Below are positions 54,802 through 64,000 of a stretch of 64,000 nt of DNA, piece by piece. The notes under the pieces were generated by a model that saw only the letters and a program-made list of their open reading frames with translations, searched no databases and had not been told where the DNA came from. Source of the stretch: Heligmosomoides polygyrus polygyrus (Eukaryota > Nematoda > Chromadorea > Rhabditida > Heligmosomidae). The number at the start of each line of letters is the position of its first letter. Within the stretch, counting starts at the first letter, position 1. The DNA is taken from assembly GCA_947396885.1 (NCBI GenBank), contig OX377203.1:29949253-30013252 (forward strand). Direction: 5' to 3'. Position numbers and translations under genes: made by a program.

Positions 54802-56299
54802 TCTCAGATGAATCCGGGTCGGTCTTTCTGCACTTTATTACGCGGCGGAGACGTGTGCTGGCGTAATTAATGCGTTGAAGACCAGGCACACACAGATTGC
54901 TGAACGGCGTCTTCCGAATCACAACCGGCGAACTCGAAATCCAGCCCACTTCACTGTAGCGGCATGAGATGACTGCCTCATACTCGCAACACAGTGGAAT
55001 TCGTATCAGAGGCAGCAACCCAGATGATCCACTCAAATCTTAAGCAGATGAGACAATCGAGGGGGAGAGAAAACACTGGAATACACTGCAATGAAGACCT
55101 TACCCCGAGGTTAAAATTCCCAGCAAACTAAGCTGATGTTTTCGTCTCACGGAAGGCCTTTCAGCTGTAATCGGCATACCATAAGTGTCCGCACTCAGAC
55201 CGAGCTAAGAGACTGCTGCGTAAGGCAGTCATGCATTTCGTGTTGATTTAAAATTGGAACAATCAAACAACCAGCAGTCAAAGAAGTTGCTCACAGTTCG
55301 CCTCAGAACGATTAATCGGACCGAAACAAAGCGCGGCTCATTCCCCATCTCAACTCACGCCATCAGCAGATCAGAGCTTTCCAAATCATATGCCGTTCGA
55401 TCCTGTCATCGTCCATGTCCTTGAACAGGCACAAAGATCCACATTCCACACTTATGCCAGGCGATGATGCTTGGTACCAGCGCGTAAAACTGCTGGCAGA
55501 CTACAGCGACGGGGAAGACCGCGAGAAGTTACTTGGAGATCGTTCGCATGCAGGTAGCAACTAGACAGAACCCAAAATCAGCATTTATACAGCGTCCGTT
55601 TCGTCTACGCCTTGTATGGGGAGCCACTGGGTTTCCTAGTACAGGTCTCGTTTTCGGCCCAGAGTGTTTTCGTCCAAGTCCTGGCTCAGTCCGTCGAGCC
55701 CTTTTCACACGAGGAACATGGGCACAACAGCTCCTGCAGAAACGTTCATGTGCTTCTCGGTGTTCGCTTAACATTCTCTCACACACATATATGTAGTGCA
55801 CATAATGAACGTTCACCCTAAAGAACTGCAGCATCAAACTTGTCTCAAACTTCCCAGATTTTTCGTAGGAGGCATCACACCTGCCGTGCAGCTCCCTCCC
55901 CAATACACATATTTTAAGGAAGTTCAAATCTTCCTGCAATTTTTCAACTCTTCTGACAACGCGTTCTGGCCTATTGTAAATACAGATTCACTTGAAAATA
56001 TTCTTTCTCGCACAAAAGCACCAAGTCTTAAAAGGAATTAATAATCAGTGTGTCTAAGGGGCCCTACTGAAGTTTTGGAAGCTTTACTAGGTACACTATC
56101 GACCAAATTGATCCTGTCGACGGGTTACAAACTGATCAGTGCTTCCAAGTCGACATTTTTCAAGTGCAGAATGGATAGGTACATATTGAGACTTTCAAAG
56201 TGATTTCTCGGGGAAGCGCCCTGTCAACGAGTGCCACGTCTTGCAGTTGGAAAGGATGTTTTTCATGGCTCTCTTATTTCGGCCTAAATTCACTAAGCG
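54802..56299. other. no gene recognised
   Basis: Frames on both strands, none with a family motif. Confidence 0.4.
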
Positions 56300-56480
56300 A
56301 TACCCACCAACGAGTTGGTCGGACTGCTCGTGAAAGCTCTGAACGAACGATATGACGCTCTTCGTGTCCCTCGAGAGAGCAGGACCCATTGGAACACTCT
56401 GGCACGCGAGAGGGACGAATGGAGACGCTGCAGACGCCAGCTCGAGCAACTCGATGGGCGACAGGTGATACCGGTGAAAA
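56300..56480 (+). mobile_element. RTE-type LINE, C-terminal end
   Basis: The plus frame reads TNELVGLLVKALNERYDAL, SRTHWNTLARERDEWRRCRR and EQLDG: the RTE C-terminus also seen at 14630 and 21560. 5'-truncated; no RT. Confidence 0.75.
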
Positions 56481-56929
56481 AATCTTGTAAACCTTACAAA
56501 AGCACTTCCTTTGCCATTAGCAATTGGTATCGAGGCTTTACAGTATGCAGCTATAGACTCAGATGTCGTCCGTTCTGGTATCGATAAAACTCGTGGCATT
56601 CTGCAAAAATCGACGGAAAATTGAATCCGTCCCAATTGATTGGAAGGCTGCTTCAAGAAATCCTCTATTTTTTAACTGTAGAACAATAAGCATTTGAAAA
56701 ACTATAGGTACTGTAGTTCCACGTCCATAACACCTCCTTCAGCAAACAGAGCTGAACGCGACTTTCTCCATTATCTGCCACACCTTGAAAGGCGGTTTTT
56801 AGAAGATATAAAGACTACATGATCTGCTGAAAAAGTTAGAAGACAATTTAATACGTAAGACCAAGATACAGTACGACCCCACTCCGATTCTCAAGCCTCA
56901 AGCTTGACTCTGAGGAGTCCCGAGCTTCG

Positions 56930-57262
56930 TCGGATAGGGGTGTTCACCAATGCGTTGACCGGATTTCTTCGTTAGAGCCCTGAACGAACACTATAACACT
57001 TTCCCTGCCTGTTGTAGATGTACGTTAGTACTGTGCCAAACACAAGTCAGACATTCATGAATCCGGTCCCGAGACCGCGAAATTAGCGTCATTCGAACCA
57101 TCCAATTACCGATTTTCGACCAGATTCAATGTATGTAGTCCAGTAAGGGCGACTTCTTGCCCCTGAAGCGAGAGGGACCCCTTGGAGCACTTTGGCATGT
57201 GACATGGAGCAATGGAGGCACTGCTGGCAGCCGCTCTCGCAGTAGAGAATCAACTGGATGAC
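56930..57262 (+). mobile_element. RTE-type LINE tail, heavily decayed
   Basis: CACCAATGCGTTGACCGG, with a degenerate KALNE-like part near 56980, and TGGAGCACTTTGGCATGTGA, with following MEQWRHCWQPL-like codons near 57180-57240, fit the same C-terminal block with an insertion between them. It ends where the GC-rich island begins. Confidence 0.5.
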
Positions 57263-57299
57263 AGCCACATCAACGCCCGACCCAGGCTGCACGCAGCCG

Positions 57300-57726
57300 A
57301 ACTTCTGCCGACGATGCCGCCTCTTTAGAAGCGCTGCCAAGGATGCGTCAGGGCACGGGCGACGAAGGCCGCGTGCAACCGCGACCTCACCGCGCCCGGC
57401 GCTTTCTGTGGTCGCGGGCGGCGTCGCGTCTCGTGGAGCGGCGCAGCGACGGCGCATCAGTGCCGCCGCTCCCGGCGGCGGCCGCGCGCGCAACAGCTGT
57501 GTCCGCAGAGCAAAGGTCACGCGCGCGACGGCGGCTGCGTGGCGGCCAGCGCGCGGCGAGAGTGCGCGGCGCGGCCGCAGACGCCGACGGCGCCGCGCCG
57601 CGTCAGCTGATGCGGAGCGGCTGCGCCGAGCCGCACGGCGAACTTCAGCCACGGCCGCCAGCCACGGCCTAAAATCCCCAGCTGGTCGCCGCCCGTCTGC
57701 GCTGCCGGCGCCCCGAAAAACCGCGT
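57300..57726. other. GC-rich, CpG-rich island
   Basis: A sharply G+C-rich stretch full of CG dinucleotides and GCGGC-type repeats. Long frames are open on both strands over the whole island (up to 270 codons), which is expected when stop codons are rare in GC-rich DNA, so neither is accepted as a gene. It could be a promoter-proximal island, a GC-rich exon, or a foreign insertion. Confidence 0.6.
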
Positions 57727-58824
57727 CCTCCTGCGGTTTTCCCCGAATCCCATGCCCCTTTCCCGGCCGACGATCGATGGCTCCCGTGCGTTTGCAGTTG
57801 CAACTCGTTCTTCCCCCGTACAGCTGCTTTGGGCGGCGAAAAACGCCTGCAGCGCCCGTCGCCGGCTCGACCCGGCCGCCCAGCTGGCTCACTCGCCTCA
57901 TATTCCGTTCCTGTGGCCGCTATAATTTAGCCTACCCTCGTGTGTGTCCCTTCGTCTTCCTCACATTCTGACCTCGAACTCTGCTCCATCACTACCGATA
58001 CGGTAGATGTTCCTTCTGATGCCCGAAAATGCTGCTACTTTCTGCCAGATACATATGGAGCGTATAGTCCGCCTAGCGGACGATGGAGTACCGCAATTGT
58101 GTTAAAAACCCAGTCGCTGAAACCATTGTTTCTTCTGCTGACACCTCTCTTGCCAATTTTGCTGAATTCCATTGATTTCCGTCTGTCTCCATTGTCGTTC
58201 GAAGGAAGCAAATGAAGAGCGGCGTAAACAGCTGTTTGCGCTACACGTTCACTCGGTTTGAGCCACGAACTCACCTCTTCACCGCGCCATAAGCGTCATT
58301 TTGAATACGTGTTTGGCGCATAAACGCATCCACACGGACTTCACTATGGGCTTCATGCAAAGCATTGGAACCGGTCCAGTGACGCGATTGGTCAGCCACT
58401 CGTCACGTCTCGCGCTTGACGTTATTGTGCACCCTCTTCTGGGTCATTTCGGCACAAGATCGGATCACTCCGTGTGACACCTTCGATGCACATTGGTGTG
58501 ATACTAAGCGGCTAAGAGCATGCGGGCTCTGGTTTCCCAAGGACTCGATCGGCGTATTGTGTCTGGGCGCAGATAGGCACAGGGGAGGGTGTCACTATTA
58601 GGACATCTCTCTACGTTTTGTACTGTACGAAACTAGAACTTTTTTCAGCGTTCTACCCTTGCGGTGAACGGAGGAAAGCCATTTCTGATGTGATTGGACA
58701 TACACGTACCTTCCTACCAAGGGGATAACCACTGAGTACGAGCTGACTCGCACCCCCCCCCCCCTCCAAACCCATTTGAGTAGGTGTCCGTGTCTAGGGT
58801 TAATTGTCGGTGTGAGTCAATCAG
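57727..58824. other. no gene recognised
   Basis: GC content falls back quickly. There are short frames and a C-run at 58755-58766. Nothing assignable. Confidence 0.4.
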
Positions 58825-59085
58825 CTGGCGGGATGCGCCACGCATTCTACTTCTACTTCGTGGAAGCTGTTCGATTGCGTCTTTGTCCCAAGCAATGACT
58901 TTCCCACGTCCATCCTAGCCACATCTACTGCCAACTCACCGACCCCGGAGGGATGAACGGGTTGCTTGGTCTGCGCGGGAAATTCGAACCAAGAACCTTG
59001 AGTCGGAGTGCAAACGATATGTACGGGCGCGTGGGGCGCAAATCTGTAGGCGCTGGCTGTCGCGTACGCTCCGATTGATCTACGG
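58825..59085 (-). repeat. tRNA-derived SINE (family 1)
   Basis: GGGATGCGCCACGCATTCTA (58831), GCGTCTTTGTCCCAAGCAAT, CAACTCACCGACCCCGGAGG, and a diverged head near 59040-59085 (GGCTGTCGCGTACGCTCCGA). Confidence 0.75.
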
Positions 59086-59194
59086 TTGGAGTCGTGTGAA
59101 CGCCAACAAACCTTTCGGGTCCCAGGTTTATGGGAGGAGGTCAGAACATTGATTGTCCGTCGCTTTGTCGACGACAAAACTAATTGTATTAGCC

Positions 59195-59282
59195 AAATGC
59201 ACATCCAAACCGCTTCGGCGACATCCTATGGAAGCAGAATTCGTAGCACATGGCATAAACGGATTGATTTACGCCAGCCTTT
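59195..59282 (+). repeat. tRNA-derived SINE (family 1), 3' fragment
   Basis: CAAATGCACATCCAAACC, GACATCCTATGGAAGCAGAA, then GTAGCACATGGCATAAACGG. This is the 3' block of the SINE in plus orientation, about 110 bases after the minus copy. Confidence 0.6.
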
Positions 59283-61631
59283 ACTCTGTCATTCTTCGTC
59301 TGGCAAGGTTGGAATGCGGACACTATCCGTGGTCTCCACGTGGAGTACGTAACTGAGCCCTAAGTCTTAACCTTTCCTCATTTATACATCTACTTGCACA
59401 CAGGGTGCATTAAAATATTAAAAGCAACATCAAGGACAACATTACACCCAGAACCATATTCGAACAAAACGAATTGGTCGTTCAATACATCAATGTACTA
59501 CCAACAGAAATTGCAAAGATCACATCAGAGAGCGTTTTACTTCTCGGGTATCATACGGCTATCCTCCATCCTTACGCATTCCGTATTATGCGGGTGTTCG
59601 TAGGCAGTTTAATGGCGCGTACTGAGCACTCCACAGAGAGCGCCGGTCATCACGTGCACTTCTCATCGAGGCCTACTTCGGTTCACCCCTAATCCACGCC
59701 GTCAGACACCACGTTTCGTTCTCAAGTAAATCGGATATTTCATTTCCGACATTCCCCCGCTGTCTGAGTACTCACCAGTAGTGACAAATTGGTCGTTGTT
59801 TCGTACCAGAAACGGTGTAACAAAACCTATTCTGTGGAGAGTTGGCACCCAGCATGTTGTACTCCCAGCAATTGGAAAATTTCAGATCAAGGTCCTGATT
59901 TACTTACAAGCAGTTACTGAGACGCGGCCCTGTGCCCGTAGAAGGATACCTTGGTTGGATTCTGGGTACTTGCTCGCGTCAAGGATGCGTCACATAGGCG
60001 ATATCTTGTAGTTCCTGGTGTGAGTCCGCTAAGGTCTGTTTAAGATGGTGCTACCACTACAATCCTTCGTATCTTGAGATCCGCAGGCAAGTAGGGGATG
60101 TGTGGTCAAGGATAATGGTAGCATTGATGTTTCCTCTGACTACTAGCATTAACCACTGTTGAACCAGCACATCCCACTTTGGATTCTGAAACATGTGCCT
60201 TGTAGAATTGCGCAGTTGTCGCTCTCAACCTTACCTTCTTCTGGTTTTCTAAGTATGGATTTGTCCTCCGTAAGCCAGATATTTTAAATGAAACAGCAGT
60301 GGATGTATTGAGTGCAAACTCAGTATTAGTTCTTTTGGTGAATCGCAACGCTTTGTCCTTTCTGGACGTACTGTAGAATACATGAATTGTGAATTGGTCT
60401 GCATACAGAAAAGTGTAAAAAAACATGGCTCGAAAGAACAGCGATGACTGTCCAAACCATCCGGTGCTCCATTACAGGTCCTGGGAACTTATATTTAAGG
60501 TTGAAAACATCGACCTTTGCATGGCTTCTCGTCAAAGATGGTGTGGATTTCAAATTTTCAACTGCAAGACGAATTGACGTTTTAGAATTCAGTTAAAGCT
60601 AAAAATCCTTCAGACTCTAGTGCTGTTACTGGAAATGGCTAACCAGAACTGTGTGGAGGATCATCCTTTCTCGACGGCTAGGTAGCAATTGTTAAGAGTG
60701 TCGAACAGTTTGTTCCCTTTTACGAGGGACTTCTGTTGGACCATTTCCCTTTGCCTGAAAATCTTAGAAAGTTTGTATTCCTGTCGAAATGTCTTCCGGA
60801 AATACCATCCTCTCTACTGTTCTTTCTCATGCTTATGTATCCAAATGCAGCGCAAACAAAGTGAATACAAATACAAATAAAGTGTAGTGCTTGTAGCTCC
60901 CACAGTGCCTGCTCGAGCCGAATGTAACGCTGCCAAAATGTGTCGAAAAAGCTTATCATGACTGTCGTTGGAGGGATTCTTTTATGTAACGCTCACGGTC
61001 TCTTTTACAACCCTTGCCATTTCGCACTCAGCGAGTGCACTTTCCCTGGAACACATGACTTGGTCCCTTTAATAGTGCACATTTGCCTCCACAGATCGTC
61101 GTGGTCGAAGAAGAAGGCAATGTTTTCACAAAAGTGCTGAAAAATCTTGAAATTAGACATGTGGCCACGCTCATTCCACCCTTTGTTAGATGTGCTGATT
61201 GCTCTTGAAAGGTTGCCCGAAGCAGTTGATCAGGTGCTTTTCATTTGGCCGAGGGCAAGGGGGGGGGGGTCCACTCTGAATGTATTTCTATAACGGGACA
61301 AATGAAGGGGAAGTGCAGGTATGACCACAAATAATGATAAGCGCGTTAAACGTCCAACGATCATTAGGCAGCCATGGCATGGATTCCTTGCACTATTCTG
61401 AAGAAGGGGTGGTGGGGCAAGACGTAGTTTCCTGACTGAAATGAGGTGGAGCCGAGCTGCTTGTTCTAATGTACGGAAGTCGTTAGTCTGTAGTAAAAGC
61501 ACTCGCTGTCAAAGGCATCAGGTTCTCTCCACCTTATCATCCATTGAAATATCTTTCTTATATTTGTCGCTCGTTCCTTTTACTGCTAAAATCACGTGGC
61601 ATAATGACTGTGTATCATGTGGGACGGATGA
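59283..61631. other. no gene recognised
   Basis: Only short frames. A G-run at 61260-61270 is the only conspicuous feature. Confidence 0.4.
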
Positions 61632-61915
61632 TTAGGTTGTCAAATAAGTCATCGGACATTTGGGACACAGAATATTTTATTTCACCATATTTTCACCATA
61701 CTTAACAGCAAGTCATTTGAAATAGACGCCGTCAACCTGCTGGAGGTTATGGATGGTTTTGCTCCAGGGCACGAAGGCTGTGCTGTGGAGAACACGTTGG
61801 GTGCCTCCTCTACTTTTCTTGTCCTCTCCAAGCGCCACCTTCCCTCCAGCAGTCTGCTGGGACAAGAGTGGGAATATGGTGGGTAGTACCTGATAGTGTA
61901 GCCACGCCTCATCAG
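61632..61915 (-). mobile_element. mariner/Tc-like end, tentative
   Basis: The sequence starts TTAGGTTGTCAAATAAGTCA, the pattern of many mariner-group termini. The minus-strand interior reads WSKTIHNLQQVDGVYFK before a stop, resembling the last residues of such transposases. No right inverted repeat or catalytic motif was found. Confidence 0.35.
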
Positions 61916-63000
61916 CTCAGCCTTTGTAGACTTTTCTGTGTACAGAGTAGCGATGTCCTATTGAAAGTATACATTGCTCTTCTCTTCAGTTGTCCAAAGT
62001 GGATCTCTTCAAAGTTGTATTTAGTTTTCTAAAGTCGACATCTGCCGTCATGGTACTTAGCGAGCTGGTGCCCGCTCCGAGAGTGCACATGGTCGTGAAG
62101 CATACGTATAAACACGGTTCCAGGAACTCCGTGGTCTGGCTGAGCTAACCTACCCGTTTTAAGATACCTTGCCGATGTGCAGCGGGCAGGCCCGCTTAGT
62201 ACCGAAAAGTCTATGTCGACTTAGCATTCCGCGATGCTCTGAGTCACTGTGTGGGCCGATGGGCCGAACTTCTGAATCTCACCAGTCGACTTTAGTCCGC
62301 CAACTACAGTTGCCTGGATAATACAAGAAGTAGTTGACAGCACAAGGGAAGCTTGACGAGGATCCGCTTCCACTTTGTCCCGGATTCAAATCCAACTCCA
62401 TCGGGTGGCCAGTCTCGATGGAGCAGTCACCATCGTGAATTTTCACTACAATTATGAGGCTATGCATTAGAACGTAATACGGTTCTCCCTGTTAATCTTT
62501 CCATTGTCGACGCAATTATTTTGGTATGAGGAAGGACATGACCCAAATTGTGGCCACAGGAGTGGAAGCCACATCCCTCCCTCTTCGTTTCTGATGTTAC
62601 CTCTACTCCGCCACTGCATGCTTTCTAAACTTCTCCGTCCAATTTATTATAATCTAGGATTTCTGCCAAGAATTTCTTTACATCGATAGAAAAGATATTA
62701 TGTTGCTGACACTGCGCTCATACTCCATACTACGTCCTTAATTCTCCTCGCTCGGTTGTCACATCTTTAGATGTCAGGTGCGATTAGCTTCAGAGAACGG
62801 TAGTTCAAACCACCGTATCCGAAAACGTGTAATTGTGAGAACACTTGCCCTTGATCTTCAAATTCCTCTGCAGTTGGGTTTTCCATTACACCCTAGAAAG
62901 GCCGGGAAAGTGGCAGTAAAGAAACTGATGCCGTCCTACTCTCACCGACATGATCCACTTCATCAGTGATCGTAAAACTGCTAGCGCTTCTCTTACCTCA
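61916..63000. other. no gene recognised
   Basis: No domain-bearing frame. It may be upstream or intronic DNA of the exon candidate at 63016. Confidence 0.4.
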
Positions 63001-63015
63001 TCGTACATTTTGCAG

Positions 63016-63234
63016 GTAACCCCTTGGGCGGAGGTCCCGTGACGACAACGGCACACGTGAAATGGTACGATCGGAGAGCGCTGACGAAGAGATGGCCGTC
63101 TCGGACAAGTTCGACGTCATCGTCGCCGGTAACGACGACGATGACGACGACTTCTCGCCGCAGCCGATATGGCACAGTGCCAACGGAGGAACACCATCTG
63201 AAGCCGGCAAAGGGAACACGATGCCACCAGCCAG
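63016..63234 (+). CDS. candidate host exon, possibly a trans-spliced first exon
   Basis: ACATTTTGCAG (63005-63015) is a good splice acceptor. The next 46 bases hold no ATG and an in-frame TAA at 63017-63019. ATG 63062 then opens a frame of about 58 codons to a GTATGG donor near 63234. The peptide begins MVRSESADEEMAVSDKF, includes AGNDDDDDDFSPQPIW, and ends GNTMPPAR. I do not recognise it. Acidic, no signal peptide. Because the frame is closed just upstream of the ATG, this fits a first coding exon whose acceptor takes a spliced leader, as in many nematode genes, or an exon with a short 5' UTR. GC-richer than its surroundings. The next exon would lie beyond the donor, and I could not identify it before the window ends. 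Confidence 0.45.
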
Positions 63235-63680
63235 GTATGGACAATTGAAATTCTATTTCAGCATTTTTGTTAACGTTGTGTGCGAGACTTTCAGCGGTTC
63301 TTCTTAAGTCTCTGGTAACTGTAGGAATATTTGCAGTGCTAGAGAATACTGTGGAAAACTATGTGGTGCGTACTTCGGCCTACTGTTAGCGTTTTCCATG
63401 ATATTCTCTCTTTGTTGCTGTTGCTTTGTGGCACTACAGGTTTTCTCCTTTTGACCTGGGGTTGCTGTCCTCTTCTTGCTTGTTGACTTAATTCCGCTGG
63501 TGAGCGATCGAGGGCGGCTTCTGAGCCACCAGGCGCTGTAAGTTCCGTAGAGGGTGGGCATCGTAGATCATGTTCTTCCACTTCACATGATCCAACTTCA
63601 TCTCTTTCGCACGTTTTAAACACCTTACTCGAATGTTTTAACACATTTGTTTAAACCTGAAATGGCTGGTATAGGGGTAC
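63235..63680. other. likely intron or intergenic DNA
   Basis: Follows the donor of the exon candidate. T-rich patches and no coding frame on the plus strand. A minus-strand frame (63339-63644) lacks any recognisable motif. Confidence 0.35.
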
Positions 63681-63903
63681 ATGTTGTTACAAAACTCATG
63701 CGCCAGGTCGGACTCGAATCCGCACCTTCTGCTTTCCTGGCGTCGACGCTACGCCTTACGCCACCGGTACTAATTGACCACACGTAACATCCGCGATGTC
63801 ATCGTGTGGTCAAACAGTCCGGTGGTTTAAGGCGTAGCATCGCAAAGCAGAACGTGCTGGCTCGAGTCCCGCATAGCGCAAGAGTTTTGATCGCAACAAA
63901 ACA
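63681..63903. repeat. inverted pair of tRNA-like sequences, family T, copy 2
   Basis: Left arm about 63681-63788 and right arm about 63799-63903 are inverted complements, tightest at the centre (TTGACCACACG against CGTGTGGTCAA). Each arm carries GGTGG(C/T)(G/T)TAAGGCGTAGC and TCGAGTCC(C/G), and the right arm ends with GTTTTGATCGCAACAAAACA, as in copy 1 (34103-34466). Only about 10 bases separate the arms, so it forms one long hairpin. Confidence 0.7.
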
Positions 63904-64000
63904 TCCTGTAACGACATTTTACTCGAGTTTTCCTCTATCGGCTTCATCCTCGTCTCACTTGGAGCTGCTGGATCTTCTGTCTATTGAGTTGGTTCCTCCA

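Noticed and set aside
57089..57971. Two long overlapping open frames on opposite strands (237 and 270 codons)
   Set aside because: Both are explained by scarcity of stop codons in the GC-rich island; compositions are Arg/Ala-rich and show no motif.
1..64000. CRISPR array, prokaryotic operon or rRNA genes
   Set aside because: No regularly spaced direct repeats, no ribosome-binding-site/ORF trains and no rRNA-like sequence were seen.

Overview
The window looks like intergenic and repeat-rich DNA from a nematode, most likely a strongylid (hookworm-like) worm. The basis is its LINE content (RTE-1-type and CR1-type), mariner, piggyBac and hAT remnants, short GT-AG introns, a possible trans-splice acceptor, and many copies of one tRNA-derived SINE. 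That assignment is inference; no single-copy marker gene is present. I see no bacterial operon, CRISPR array, rRNA gene or functional tRNA gene.

Layout. 1-22 kb is mostly unassignable DNA with broken LINEs (RTE-type pieces at 1.1-2.4, 14.6, 21.0 kb), SINE copies, a TTAA-flanked piggyBac relic (9.67-10.30 kb) and a hAT relic (19.33-20.38 kb). 22.50-28.04 kb is the outstanding object: a Penelope-like retroelement (PLE) bounded by two identical 123-bp direct repeats, inserted next to a decayed CR1 fragment. 28.6-30.1 kb is a decayed RTE, and 30.2-32.7 kb a long, nearly intact CR1 reverse transcriptase on the minus strand. 33-46 kb holds two copies of a long foldback element, an inverted pair of tRNA-like sequences and tandem SINEs. 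46.7-47.6 kb is an internally deleted mariner, 51.3-52.2 kb another broken mariner. 57.3-57.7 kb is a sharply GC-rich island. The clearest host-exon candidate is at 63.0-63.2 kb, followed by a second inverted tRNA-like pair.

The PLE. It encodes an N-terminal GIY-YIG endonuclease followed by a CxC linker and a YMDD reverse transcriptase, the permuted domain order of the Naiad-type PLEs. Endonuclease and RT lie in different frames and overlap at a canonical A_AAA_AAC slippery heptamer. The endonuclease frame has no upstream in-frame AUG and begins inside a GC-rich, strongly structured island. Between the left repeat and that island lies an antisense gene with eight exons and seven GT-AG introns, all in phase, encoding 259 residues of unknown function with an AATAAA signal.

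The right terminal repeat and the 21 bases before it contain every conserved piece of a hammerhead ribozyme (CUGAUGA, GAA, A15.1-U16.1, H17, and stems of 6, 6 and 9 bp without mismatch), but the three core strands occur in a non-standard order. The core would have to form by kissing of two hairpin loops. Naiad-type PLEs were described, as I recall, as lacking canonical hammerhead motifs, so this strand-permuted hammerhead is my main candidate for an undescribed system: a retroelement with permuted protein domains, a permuted ribozyme and an intron-bearing antisense cargo gene.
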